64,000 nucleotides of DNA from Buchananella felis (GCF_041380015.1 NZ_CP159978.1); one strand, 5' to 3'; numbered from the stretch's first letter, positions 42,605-51,499 are shown. A program made the numbers and translations. The notes: generated from the letters alone by a model not told the origin.

Positions 42605-43399
42605 GTGAAGGCGCAAGGGCAGGTGCGGGGCGCGGCCAGTCTGGACGCGGCCAGTCGGGGCCTTACCAGTTTGACCGGGGCCATCGCGGCCCAGCGCGAC
42701 CTGCTGCTAATCCGGCGCCTTGAGCGCTGCCCGGCCTCCCCCCGTCGCGCCCAGACCCGCGAGCAACTGCTCCGCGCTGGCCACACCCTGGCCCGCACGC
42801 GGGGGCTGGGTGCAGCCAGCGTGGGAGAGATAGCGCGGGCAGCCGGCTTCACCCGTGGCGCCTTCTACTCCAACTTCTCTGACATGGCTGACTTCCTAGT
42901 GGCCATCGCGCAGGAGCATCACCTTGACCTGCTGGACCAGTTGGAGCAGGGGCTGTCCTGGTCCCCCGAGCCAGCAGCGGGCGACGCCGGATGCGCCCTG
43001 GCCCCCTTCGCCGCGACGGCGGAGGCGATCTTGCGCCTGGTGCCAAGTAGCCCAGAAAGCTATTTCCTGCGCGCGGAGCTGGCGCTCCACGCCGCGCGCG
43101 TCCCGGCTAGCAGCGCCGCCATCGCGGAGCTGGCGGCTGACTACGCCCAACTGCTGGGGGAGGCGATCGGGCTGGTCGAACGGGAGAACGGGCTGACCCC
43201 GCTGGTTTCACCCCTCGAACAGGCCAACGTGATCCTCGCCTTATTGGATCACCTCAGCGGCCAGCTGATGGCCGGCCCGCAGGAGGGCGGCGCCGAGGTG
43301 GACGGGGCGGGAGGAGCGTCGTGCCTGGCCACGCAAGTCTTGCAAAGAGGCGTTCCCCTCCTGTCCGCGCTACTGGCGGGGATGGCGAAAAGCACCTAG
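42605..43399 (+). CDS. TetR-family transcriptional regulator
   Basis: About 264 residues. The start is taken as GTG 42605, seven bases after TAGAGT, giving a leaderless message; GTG 42596 is in frame too, and neither has a ribosome site. A 45-residue N-terminal extension precedes the DNA-binding domain (TREQLLRAGHTLARTRGLGAASVGEIARAAGFTRGAFYSNFSDMADFLVAI), the standard TetR helix-turn-helix. The C-terminal ligand domain is helical and unassigned. Likely targets are the neighbouring exporter or amidohydrolase genes. Confidence 0.88.
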   Translation: MKAQGQVRGAASLDAASRGLTSLTGAIAAQRDLLLIRRLERCPASPRRAQTREQLLRAGHTLARTRGLGAASVGEIARAAGFTRGAFYSNFSDMADFLVAIAQEHHLDLLDQLEQGLSWSPEPAAGDAGCALAPFAATAEAILRLVPSSPESYFLRAELALHAARVPASSAAIAELAADYAQLLGEAIGLVERENGLTPLVSPLEQANVILALLDHLSGQLMAGPQEGGAEVDGAGGASCLATQVLQRGVPLLSALLAGMAKST

Positions 43400-43562
43400 C
43401 AAAAAGCCGCCCAGCACGTGAAATCCTTAAAGCTCACGTATAGGCTCAGGCTTGCACAATGGACGGTGCGCACCGGTAGTGTCGAACGTTCGGGCCCCAA
43501 GCGGCACAAGCGCTAACCCGCCCCGGTCAACATGTAAGGCGAGAGCCGAAAGGAAGAGGCAA

Positions 43563-44537
43563 GTGGGAGAGAAGATCAAGCTGGTCGAGGCTGTTCACGC
43601 CATCAACTGGAACCGGCTCCAGGACGAAAAGGACCTAGAGGTCTGGGACCGCCTGACGGGCAACTTCTGGCTGCCGGAAAAGGTGCCGCTCTCCAACGAC
43701 ATCCAGTCCTGGCACACCCTGACCCCGCAGGAACAGGAGATGACCACCCGCGTGTTCACCGGCCTGACGCTGCTGGACACCGTGCAGGGAACCGTCGGCG
43801 CGATCTCCCTGATCCCTGACGCCCGCACCCCCCACGAAGAAGCGGTCCTCACCAACATTGCCTTCATGGAGTCCGTGCACGCCCGCTCCTACTCCTCCAT
43901 CTTCTCCACCCTCATCTCCACCAAGGAGATCGACGACGCCTTCCGCTGGAGCGAAGAGAACCCCAACCTGCAGCGCAAGGCGGAGATCATCCTCAGCTAC
44001 TACCGCGGCGACGACCCGGAGAAGCGCAAGGTGGCCTCCACCATGCTGGAGTCCTTCCTGTTCTACTCCGGCTTCTACGCCCCCATGTACTGGTCCGCCC
44101 ACGCCAAGCTCACCAACACCGCAGACCTGATCCGCCTGATCATCCGCGACGAGGCCGTACACGGCTACTACATCGGCTACAAGTACCAGCTGGCCGTCCG
44201 CGAGGCCTCCGCCCAGCGTCAGCAGGAGCTGAAGGACTACACCTTCGAGCTGCTCATGGAGCTCTACGAGAACGAGGAGCAGTACACGGAGGACCTCTAC
44301 GACCCGCTGGGCCTGACCGAGGACGTGAAGAAGTTCCTGCGCTACAACGCCAACAAGGCGCTGATGAACCTGGGCTACGAGGCCCTGTTCCCGAAGGACA
44401 GCGTGGACGTCAACCCCGCCATCCTGGCCGCGCTTTCCCCGAACGCCGACGAGAACCACGACTTCTTCAGCGGCTCCGGCTCCTCCTACGTGATCGGCAA
44501 GGCGGAGGCCACTCAGGACGAGGACTGGGAGTTCTAA
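43563..44537 (+). CDS. nrdF: class Ib ribonucleotide reductase beta subunit
   Basis: 324 residues from GTG with GGAAGAGG upstream, matching NrdF length; the frame is open further up but that part is not NrdF. It houses the dinuclear metal and tyrosyl radical. Metal ligands lie in FMESVHARSYSSIFSTL and IIRDEAVHGYYIGYKYQ, and radical Tyr context in LLDTVQGTVGAI. It is separated from nrdHIE by five genes. Upstream, TAGTGT at about 43477 with TTGCAC 19 bases before is a candidate promoter, beside the palindrome CGGTGCGCACCG. Confidence 0.96.
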   Translation: MGEKIKLVEAVHAINWNRLQDEKDLEVWDRLTGNFWLPEKVPLSNDIQSWHTLTPQEQEMTTRVFTGLTLLDTVQGTVGAISLIPDARTPHEEAVLTNIAFMESVHARSYSSIFSTLISTKEIDDAFRWSEENPNLQRKAEIILSYYRGDDPEKRKVASTMLESFLFYSGFYAPMYWSAHAKLTNTADLIRLIIRDEAVHGYYIGYKYQLAVREASAQRQQELKDYTFELLMELYENEEQYTEDLYDPLGLTEDVKKFLRYNANKALMNLGYEALFPKDSVDVNPAILAALSPNADENHDFFSGSGSSYVIGKAEATQDEDWEF

Positions 44538-44541
44538 CTAC

Positions 44542-46737
44542 ATGACTTCAACGCGCCGCAGTGTCCTTGGCGCTGCAAAACTCGCCGTGCTCTCCGGCGC
44601 GGCCCTTTCCCTACTCCTTCCCCTCACCGCACCCGTGGCGGTGGCCGACGCCGCCTCCCCCACGCCCTCGGCCTCGCAGTCCACGGTGGCCGACGTCGCC
44701 CCCGACCAGAGCGCGGAAGGCGCCGGGACCCAGCCCGGCCAGGCGACGGACCCCGCCCAGGGCGGACAAGGCGAAGCCGGCGTCCAGCCCGACCAGACCG
44801 ACCAGACCGGCCAGACCGGTGAGGGCGGCGCGGTGGCGCCCAGCCCCACCGTCGACGGCGCGGAGAACGGTGCCGCCACGCCGGGCGACCTGACTGGTGA
44901 GGCGGCGGGTGGAACGTCGGGCACCACGGCGGAGCCCAGCGCCACGCCGTCGGCCTCCGCGCAAAGCGGATCGGCAACCAACCCCTACCCGGCCGCCAGC
45001 CAGGAGGGGGCAGACGGGCTGCGGGCCGCGCGGGACGGTTTGCTCCAACCAAACTCCACCTACGGCTACAAGCCCAAGTTCAGCTTCGACAAGAACCTGC
45101 TCATCACCGACTCGCTCTTCTTCCGGGGCGGCGACATGAGCATCGCGGAGATTCGCGCCTTCCTCAACGACAAGGGGAAGAAGTGCAAGTCCACCCCGTA
45201 CGGCACATGCTTGAAGGACTACCGCATTACCACGGTGGACGAGCCGGCCTCCCGCGCCTGCCCCTTGGCGTACAAGGGTGTAAAGGACCAGGACATCGCC
45301 TCCATCATCTACTACACCTCGCTGGCCTGTAACGTCTCCGCGCGCGCCCTGATGACCACGCTGGAGAAGGAACAGGGCATGATCACCGCCAGCAAGCCCC
45401 CGGAGGGCTGGCGCTACGAGTCCGCCATGGGATTCGGCTGCCCGGACTTTCAGCCGTGCTTCGACTGGGCCAAGGGCCTGGCCAACCAGCTCTACCTGGC
45501 CGCCCAGCAGTTCCAGCGCTACCGGCTCAACATCGGCGGGAGCTGGAACTTCCACAAGGGCAAGACCAGCGAAATCCAGTATCAGCCGGGCATGCCCTCC
45601 TGCGGCAAGACCACCGTGACGCCGCGCAGCGCAGCCACGGCGGCCCTGTACAACTACACCCCCTACGTGCCCAACGCGGCCGCGCTCAAGGTGGGCGCCT
45701 GGCAGCCGGGGGACCGCTGCTCCACCTACGGCAACCGCAACTTCGTCTACATCTACGACGAGTGGTTCGGTGACCCGCGCCAGGAGGTCGGCGCGAACGC
45801 CGCCCCGCCCGGGTTCGACGTCCCCTCCCGCCGGGCCGGGGGCAGCGACCGCTTCTCCACTGCCATCGCGGTCTCCCAGGACGCCTACCCCCAGTCCGGG
45901 GTCGCCAAGGTGGCCTACGTGGCGCGCGGCGACCTGGTGGCCGACGCCCTGGTGGCCGGCTCCATGACCGACGGGCCGCTGCTGCTGGTCCCCGCCAAGG
46001 CCACCGCCCCCAGCGTGGCCCTGGTCAACGAGATCAAGCGCCTGGGCGTGCAAAAGGTGGTGCTGGTGGGCGGCGAGAGCTCCATGAGCGTGTTCTTCGA
46101 GGGCGCCATGCACGGCGCCACCCGCAAGCCCGTGGGGCGCGCCGCCGGTGACAGCCGCGTGGGTACCTCGATCGCCCTGTCCAAGTTGCGCTACCCGGGC
46201 CGCGCCCAGACCGTCTACCTGGCCGACGGCGTCGGCCCCAGTGGCGAGGGCTCCCCGGACGCCGTGGCCGGTGCCGTGCTGACCGACGGGCCCATCCTGC
46301 TGGTCGCCGGCGCCGGGGCGGACCTGGAGCGCGTGAAGGAGGAGGTGGCGCGCCTGGCCCCCTCCAAGGTGGTGGCCCTGGGCGGCGAGAGCGCCGTGCC
46401 CACCTCCCTGCTGGCCGACGTCGCCGGTGGGCGGACCACCGCCCGCCTGGCGGGCGACTCCCGGTTCACCACCGCCACCGCGATCGCCGAGCACGCGCTC
46501 ACCCAGCTGAACCTGCCCAAGGACAGCGCCTACCTGGTCAACAGCGGCTCCCTGGTGGACGCGGTGGTGGCCGGCTCCTACTCGCGCGGGCCGATCCTGC
46601 TGACCTACCCGCAGGCGCTGGCCGTGCCCACCCGCGCCTTCCTGACCCGGCACAAGCCCAAGAGCGTCACCGCCGTCGGTGGGGTCAACGCCGTCAGCCA
46701 GGAGACCCTGAACTGGGCCGCCCACTACGCGAAGTAG
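44542..46737 (+). CDS. secreted surface protein with three CWB2 repeats
   Basis: 731 residues. A signal peptide (TSTRRSVLGAAKLAVLSGAALSLLLP) leads to a 110-residue Ser/Thr/Pro/Gly linker, then a Cys-containing domain (residues 160-415: SIAEIRAFLNDKGKKC, LMTTLEKEQGMI, FVYIYDEWFGDP) of the kind found in actinobacterial cell-wall proteins. The last 300 residues hold three cell-wall-binding type 2 repeats (RAGGSDRFSTAIAVSQ, RAAGDSRVGTSIALSK, RLAGDSRFTTATAIAE, with VLVGGESS-like ends). It is probably anchored non-covalently to wall polymer. It directly follows nrdF but is unlikely to share its task. Confidence 0.88.
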   Translation: MTSTRRSVLGAAKLAVLSGAALSLLLPLTAPVAVADAASPTPSASQSTVADVAPDQSAEGAGTQPGQATDPAQGGQGEAGVQPDQTDQTGQTGEGGAVAPSPTVDGAENGAATPGDLTGEAAGGTSGTTAEPSATPSASAQSGSATNPYPAASQEGADGLRAARDGLLQPNSTYGYKPKFSFDKNLLITDSLFFRGGDMSIAEIRAFLNDKGKKCKSTPYGTCLKDYRITTVDEPASRACPLAYKGVKDQDIASIIYYTSLACNVSARALMTTLEKEQGMITASKPPEGWRYESAMGFGCPDFQPCFDWAKGLANQLYLAAQQFQRYRLNIGGSWNFHKGKTSEIQYQPGMPSCGKTTVTPRSAATAALYNYTPYVPNAAALKVGAWQPGDRCSTYGNRNFVYIYDEWFGDPRQEVGANAAPPGFDVPSRRAGGSDRFSTAIAVSQDAYPQSGVAKVAYVARGDLVADALVAGSMTDGPLLLVPAKATAPSVALVNEIKRLGVQKVVLVGGESSMSVFFEGAMHGATRKPVGRAAGDSRVGTSIALSKLRYPGRAQTVYLADGVGPSGEGSPDAVAGAVLTDGPILLVAGAGADLERVKEEVARLAPSKVVALGGESAVPTSLLADVAGGRTTARLAGDSRFTTATAIAEHALTQLNLPKDSAYLVNSGSLVDAVVAGSYSRGPILLTYPQALAVPTRAFLTRHKPKSVTAVGGVNAVSQETLNWAAHYAK
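44904..44920 (+). repeat. dispersed GC-rich word, GGTGG variant in CWB2 linker
   Basis: GGCGGGTGGAACGTCGG, identical to the copy at 31014. Read as AGGTSG in the disordered linker. A reverse GACGTCGGCC-type copy lies nearby at 44688-44702. Confidence 0.6.
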
Positions 46738-46763
46738 AGCTGGCGGGGTTTTCGGATACGGTG

Positions 46764-46790
46764 GTGCCCGGCGCTTAAAGCGCCGGGCAC
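46764..46790 (+). terminator. intrinsic terminator after CWB2 gene
   Basis: GTGCCCGGCGC and its complement close on TTAAA; the stem is followed by TGCCCGTCTTGTG. Confidence 0.7.
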
Positions 46791-46833
46791 TGCCCGTCTT
46801 GTGTCAGTTCGGTCCTTTTCCAGGGAGGCAGCC

Positions 46834-47400
46834 GTGAAACAGTCCCCGCGCGTCCTAATGGTGTGCACCGGCAACATCTGCCGCTCCGCCATGGCGGAGG
46901 TGGTGGTGGGTCTGCGCGCCCAGCAGGCCGGGGTGGAAGCCCAGGTCACCAGCGCCGGGGTCTCCGATGAGGAGCACGGGCGGCCCATGGACCGCCGCGC
47001 CGTGCGGGTCCTCGTGGAAAACGGCCTGCCCTCCGGGCCCAGGGCCACCGCCCACCGGGTTGCCGACGCGGAGCTGGCCGCCCAAGACCTGGTGCTTGCC
47101 ATGACCGCGCAACACTACCGGGTGCTGCGCTCCCGTGCTGCCGCAGCCGGCCTCGAATTGCTGGACGCACAAGAAGCCGCTGCCGCACGCGCTCGGGGCG
47201 AGCGCGTGCGCGAGCTGCGCATGTTCCGCGAATTCGAGCCCGGCGCGCCGCAGGGGGTCGATGCCCTAGAAAAGGCGCGCGAGCGCGGTGAGCTGGACGT
47301 GCCCGACCCTTGGTACGGCTCCCACAGTGACTTTGTGGAAACCCTAGCCACCATCGAGGCCGCCGTTCCTGCCCTGCTGGGGCACCTGCGCCGGCTCTAG
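46834..47400 (+). CDS. low-molecular-weight protein-tyrosine phosphatase
   Basis: 188 residues from GTG 46834 (GGGAGG seven bases before; the earlier GTG 46801 has none). The catalytic loop is VCTGNICRSAMAE with Cys11 and Arg17, and the general acid lies in VPDPWYGSHSDF. A 25-residue charged insertion before the acid loop (ARARGERVRELRMFREFEPG) is longer than in small classical members. Such enzymes dephosphorylate tyrosine or arginine residues, or act in capsule control. No kinase is adjacent. Confidence 0.92.
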   Translation: MKQSPRVLMVCTGNICRSAMAEVVVGLRAQQAGVEAQVTSAGVSDEEHGRPMDRRAVRVLVENGLPSGPRATAHRVADAELAAQDLVLAMTAQHYRVLRSRAAAAGLELLDAQEAAAARARGERVRELRMFREFEPGAPQGVDALEKARERGELDVPDPWYGSHSDFVETLATIEAAVPALLGHLRRL

Positions 47401-47410
47401 GGTCCGCTTC

Positions 47411-47866
47411 TCAGCGGGCGGGCCGCTCCTCCCAGACGATCTGGAAGCGCTTGTCCGGGCGTGGGTTGCAGCGCGCGCAAGAGACCGGGCGGGGGGAGGG
47501 GCGCCGATGGCGGTGCACCTCGTGCCCGTTGGGGCACCTGCCCACCCACTGGCCCGGCACCGAGGGAAGGTGAGCGGGCAGCCTGGTGGCACCGCTTGCC
47601 CCGATCTGTTGGGCCTTGGCGCGCCACACCGAGTCGTGCCCGTGCCGGTCCCCAACCAGGGCGTGGGCGATCTCGTGCAATATGGTCTCGCGGACGGCGT
47701 CGTCCCCAAATAGCTCCATCAGGGCGCGGGAGAGGGAAATAGTGCGGCGCGTGGAGGAGCAGGCGCCGGCGCGCTTGCGGGCGCGGTCGAACTTGAAGGT
47801 CCAGTTGGTCAGCCCGTGCTGGTCCATGAGCGTGCGCGCCATGCGCTCCACCGCCGCCAGATCCAT
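47411..47866 (-). CDS. SprT-like zinc metalloprotein
   Basis: 151 residues from ATG 47866 with GGGAGGG upstream. The protease-like motif is ETILHEIAHALVGDRHGHDSVW. A C-terminal zinc ribbon is likely (RCPNGHEVHRHRR, then SCARC). The small SprT family is kin to eukaryotic Spartan, which cuts DNA-protein crosslinks; bacterial roles are poorly known. It converges on the phosphatase gene. Confidence 0.88.
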   Translation of the reverse strand: MDLAAVERMARTLMDQHGLTNWTFKFDRARKRAGACSSTRRTISLSRALMELFGDDAVRETILHEIAHALVGDRHGHDSVWRAKAQQIGASGATRLPAHLPSVPGQWVGRCPNGHEVHRHRRPSPRPVSCARCNPRPDKRFQIVWEERPAR

Positions 47867-47957
47867 TCGCCCTCCCGAGTGTCGGCGCCCATTGTGGCAG
47901 GTGGTGGCCCGGGCGACGGCGCACCCCGGACGGCCCTGTACAAATAGTGAGCGGACC

Positions 47958-47986
47958 TTATCAAATCCTGGACGCCGACCTACTCT
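47958..47986 (+). promoter_or_regulatory. promoter of NhaC-family gene
   Basis: TTATCA (47958-47963), a 17-base spacer and TACTCT (47981-47986). The element TATCAAATCCTGGACG here recurs with one change at 58419-58434 upstream of the metF riboswitch. Confidence 0.5.
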
Positions 47987-48029
47987 TTGCCTAATCCCTC
48001 CCAAAGACATGCCCAAAGGAGAGGCGAAG

Positions 48030-49640
48030 ATGACCATCGTCGAGTCCTACCCAGCCCTGTCGATCCTGCCGCCACTGCTGGCGATCATCCTGGTCATCTG
48101 GACCAAAAAGGTGCTGCCCTCCCTGGGACTCGGCGTGGTCACCGCCGCGCTGCTGCACGCCGGCGGCAACCCCCTCAAGGCGGGCAAGCTACTGTGGGAT
48201 TCCTTCGCCGGAATCTTCTGGGACTTCGAGGCGGGCGAGGCGAACCTCTACTACATCTTCATCCTCGCCTTCCTGCTCATCCTGGGCGTCATCACCTCCC
48301 TCGTCATGATGGCCGGTGGCACCGCCGCCTTCGCCGAATGGGCCATGAAGCGGATCAAGACCCGCAGCGGCGCCCAATTCCTGGCCGCCGCGCTCGGCGT
48401 GGTCATCTTCATCGACGACTACTTCAACGCCCTGGCCGTCGGGCAGGTGGGCCGTCCCATCACCGACCGTCGCCGCGTTTCCCGCGCCAAGCTCGCCTAC
48501 CTCATCGACTCCACCTCCGCCCCCGTGGCCGTCCTTGCCCCCTTCTCCTCCTGGGGCGCCTCGATCATCGGAACCATGGCGCCGATCGTGGCTGCCTCCG
48601 GACTCGCCCTCTCCGGGGCCGGGGCCTTCATCCGGGCGGCCGGGATGAACTACTACGCCATCGGCGCGATCATCCTCATCTGGTTCGTCATCGCTTGGGA
48701 CATCGACTTTGGCCCCATGCGCGCTGAAGAACGCCGCGCCATCGTGGAAAAGGCCGCCTTCGACCCGGCCCTGGCCGTGCCCGGACAGCTCACCGACGAC
48801 CTGCCCCGCTACGAGCCCGGCGCTCGCCGCGCCCTGATCGTGCCATTCTTCGCGCTCGTATTCGGGGTGCTCGGCGCGATGGTGTGGACGGGGCAGCGCT
48901 CCGGCGGCTCCTGGGCCGTGCTGGACATCCTGGCCAACACCGACGTCTCCATGTCCCTCATCATCGGCGGTGGCGTTGGCCTAGTGGCCGCTTTCTACTA
49001 CTACCTGCGCTATACGCTGCGCAGCCCCGACTTCGGCTTCAAAGTGCTCGGCAAGGGAGTGGCCAGCGGCGCCGGTTCCATGCTCCCGGCCATTTACATC
49101 CTGCTGCTGGCCTGGACACTGGGTTCCCTCATCTCCGCCCTCGGTACCGGCGAGTACCTGGGCTCCCTGGTATCGGCGGCCTCGGTGCCCGCAGTCTGGC
49201 TAGTGCCAGTACTCTTCCTGTTCGCTGCGGGGATGGCATTTGCCACCGGCACCTCTTGGGGCTCCTTTGGGATCCTGCTGCCCCTGGCCGGGCAGATGCT
49301 CACGGCCGTGCCCGGCGGTGAGGAGGTCCTGGTCGCTGCCTTCGGGGCGGTCCTGGCAGGAGCCGTGTTTGGTGACCACTGCTCCCCGATCTCCGACACC
49401 ACGATCCTCAGCTCCACGGGAGCCAGCTGCAATCTCACTACCCACGTCAACACTCAGCTGCCCTACGCCGCTGTGGCAGCGGCAGCCTCCCTGCTGGGAT
49501 ACGTGACCTTTGCTCTCACCACGAGCGCCTGGATCGGGTTCGCGGTCATGCTGGGAGCTGTGGTGGCCTTCGCTTTCTTTGCCCGCGTCAAGTGGCCATC
49601 CATCTCGCAGGAGGAGCTGGAAAAGCGCGTCGACGCCTGA
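48030..49640 (+). CDS. NhaC-family sodium/proton antiporter-like transporter
   Basis: 536 residues from ATG 48030 after AAAGGAG (ATG 48009 is in frame but lacks a site). About eleven or twelve helices; family marks are GVVIFIDDYFNALAVGQVGRPITDRRRVSRAKLAYLIDSTSAPVAVLAPFSSWGA, MAFATGTSWGSFGILLPLA and FGDHCSPISDTTILSSTGASCNLTTHVNTQLPYA. Members exchange Na+ for H+, and some (MetT) are predicted methionine carriers. The promoter element shared with metF-metE hints at the second, but that is inference only. Confidence 0.88.
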   Translation: MTIVESYPALSILPPLLAIILVIWTKKVLPSLGLGVVTAALLHAGGNPLKAGKLLWDSFAGIFWDFEAGEANLYYIFILAFLLILGVITSLVMMAGGTAAFAEWAMKRIKTRSGAQFLAAALGVVIFIDDYFNALAVGQVGRPITDRRRVSRAKLAYLIDSTSAPVAVLAPFSSWGASIIGTMAPIVAASGLALSGAGAFIRAAGMNYYAIGAIILIWFVIAWDIDFGPMRAEERRAIVEKAAFDPALAVPGQLTDDLPRYEPGARRALIVPFFALVFGVLGAMVWTGQRSGGSWAVLDILANTDVSMSLIIGGGVGLVAAFYYYLRYTLRSPDFGFKVLGKGVASGAGSMLPAIYILLLAWTLGSLISALGTGEYLGSLVSAASVPAVWLVPVLFLFAAGMAFATGTSWGSFGILLPLAGQMLTAVPGGEEVLVAAFGAVLAGAVFGDHCSPISDTTILSSTGASCNLTTHVNTQLPYAAVAAAASLLGYVTFALTTSAWIGFAVMLGAVVAFAFFARVKWPSISQEELEKRVDA

Positions 49641-49655
49641 GTGCGGCTGGATCGT

Positions 49656-49802
49656 GGCTCGGTGGGCCCCAGTGCATCTCACTGAGGCGTCACTGAATGA
49701 AGTGAGGCGCTCAGTGAAGAAAGTGGCGCTCTCACTGAAGAAACAGGCCTCTTCAGTGAAGCAAAACGGCCCGTCACTCTATTGAGTGACGTGCTCAGTG
49801 AA
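49656..49802. repeat. 147-bp direct repeat, left copy
   Basis: Starts GGCTCGGTGGGC and ends CAGTGAA. Rich in TCASTGA half-sites (CTCAGTGAAG, TCACTGAAG, TCACTGAATGAAGTGA). Aligns without gaps with 51353-51499. It fills the gap before the AlbA_2 gene. Confidence 0.85.
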
Positions 49803-49804
49803 GA

Positions 49805-49816
49805 TATGCTCGCGTC
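49805..49816 (+). promoter_or_regulatory. leaderless -10 box of AlbA_2 gene
   Basis: TATGCT (49805-49810) is six bases before the ATG. The TCASTGA array ends immediately upstream. Confidence 0.6.
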
Positions 49817-51346
49817 ATGAGCATCACCCGGGACCAGGAACTTGCGGCGACGATTGCGCGGTTGCGTCTGCTTGGGGCAGAAACCCAAGGCGTGGAGGTG
49901 AAAGCAGCCGAGAAGGGCCTGGGTAGTTCGGTGTGGGAAACCGTTTCGGCGTTCGCAAACACCTCGGGTGGCACGCTCATTCTGGGATTGGACGAGCATG
50001 CTGGTTTTACGCCGGTGAAGGAGTTCGAGGCGAGCAAGCGGCAACAGTCACTTCTTGACGGTCTTGGGGAAGGGGCCGGGCAGAAGGTGAGCCCCATCCC
50101 GCGCGTGCGTGCGGACATCTTCCCGTTCGAGGGCGAAAGACTGGTGGTTGTCGAAGTCTTCCCGGTCAACTACGAGACCAGCGAGAGCCCCGGCCCCTGT
50201 TACGTGATGAGCAAGGGCAAGGAGAACGGCTCGTTCAAGAGAGTGGGCGACCAGGATCGTCTGCTCACCCGCAACGAGATCTTCGCGATATCGAGCAAGT
50301 GGATCGAGCAGAGGTACGACGCCAAGGCGATTGAAGCGGTGACCCTGGCAGACCTGGACCGGGGTTGGATTGGGCAGGCGATCGAGCGCATCGAAGCGAG
50401 CGGATCGCGGATGCTGACCGGTGTGGACACTGAGGAGCAGGTGCTGCGTCGGATGGGCGTGATGGATCGCGACGGGAAGGTGACCGTGGCCGGTTACCTG
50501 ACCTTTGGGCAGTACCCGCAGCAGGAATTCCCGCAGCTCGTGATCGACGTGACCGTGCATCCCGGACTCAAGAAGAGTGTGGACGCGCAGACCCGTTTCC
50601 TGGACCGCCAGGTGTGCGACGGTCCCATTCCGCTCATGATCGACGACGCGTTGAAGCGAATCATGCTCAACTTGAAGGTGCGGCGAGAGGTGAAGGGGGT
50701 GGAGGGCCTGGATGTGCCGGAGATCCCCGTGGAGGTGCTGCGTGAGGCCGTCACCAACGCGGTCATGCACAGGGACTACTCCGAGTACAGCACCGGGACG
50801 CCCGTGTCGGTGGATGTGTACCCGGACCGCATCGAGGTTTTCAACCCCGGCAGTCTGTGGGGTGGCATCACTCCCTCGAACATCTTCGAAGGCCGGAAGG
50901 CCGAGCGGAATCAGACGCTGAGCAGGCTGTTGCGCGGGGTTCCCGTGCCTGGCGGGCAGGGGTCGATTGCGGAAGTCCAGGGCAGTGGGGTGCCGCGCAT
51001 CCTGCAGGCGTTGGAGAGTGCCGGATTGCGCAGGCCCACATTCGTGGAGCGCGACGCAGCCGTTCTTCTGACCATATTCAGGCAGGAGAGCCGGACTATC
51101 GACGCGCAAGAGGCGAAGGGTGTCTGGCTGGACGCGCTGGACCGGTTGGAGCAGTCGGTGCCGATCTCTGCCCGCGAGCTGGCGGCAGCACTAGGTGCAA
51201 ATGTGACCTCGCTGCGCCCGCATCTGCGCGAGATGGTGGACCAGGGCTTGATCGAGGCCACCGCCCCTGCAACTTCCCGGTTGCGGGCCTACGTGCTCAC
51301 GGAGAAGGGCAGGGCCGTGCGTGATTCCCGCCTGAGTATCGACTAG
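49817..51346 (+). CDS. AlbA_2 / HATPase_c_4 putative transcriptional regulator
   Basis: 509 residues. The N-terminal Schlafen AlbA_2 domain has GVEVKAAEKGLGSSVWETVSAFANTSGGTLILGLDE; a C-terminal ATPase-like block (RecG-like HATPase_c_4) has LREAVTNAVMHRDYSEYSTGTPVSVDVYPDRIEVFNPGSLWGGIT, then RNQTL and SIAEVQGSGVPRILQALESAGL; a winged helix closes the chain (ISARELAAALGANVTSLRPHLREMVDQGLIEATA). Such proteins are annotated as regulators or RNase-like; Schlafen relatives act in defence. It likely binds the TCASTGA arrays on either side. Composition is less GC-rich than the neighbours. Confidence 0.88.
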   Translation: MSITRDQELAATIARLRLLGAETQGVEVKAAEKGLGSSVWETVSAFANTSGGTLILGLDEHAGFTPVKEFEASKRQQSLLDGLGEGAGQKVSPIPRVRADIFPFEGERLVVVEVFPVNYETSESPGPCYVMSKGKENGSFKRVGDQDRLLTRNEIFAISSKWIEQRYDAKAIEAVTLADLDRGWIGQAIERIEASGSRMLTGVDTEEQVLRRMGVMDRDGKVTVAGYLTFGQYPQQEFPQLVIDVTVHPGLKKSVDAQTRFLDRQVCDGPIPLMIDDALKRIMLNLKVRREVKGVEGLDVPEIPVEVLREAVTNAVMHRDYSEYSTGTPVSVDVYPDRIEVFNPGSLWGGITPSNIFEGRKAERNQTLSRLLRGVPVPGGQGSIAEVQGSGVPRILQALESAGLRRPTFVERDAAVLLTIFRQESRTIDAQEAKGVWLDALDRLEQSVPISARELAAALGANVTSLRPHLREMVDQGLIEATAPATSRLRAYVLTEKGRAVRDSRLSID

Positions 51347-51352
51347 GGGTGG

Positions 51353-51499
51353 GGCTCGGTGGGCCTCAGTGAGTCTCGCTGAGGCGTCACTGAATGAAGT
51401 GAGGCGCTCAGTGAAGAAAGTGAGGCCCTCACTGAAGAAATGAGGCCCCTCAGTGAAGCAAAATGGCTCATCACTCTATTGACTGAGGCCTCAGTGAAC
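51353..51499. repeat. 147-bp direct repeat, right copy
   Basis: Begins seven bases after the AlbA_2 stop and ends just before the hrpA stop region. Same orientation and length as 49656-49802, including identical runs such as GAGGCGTCACTGAATGAAGT. Confidence 0.85.
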
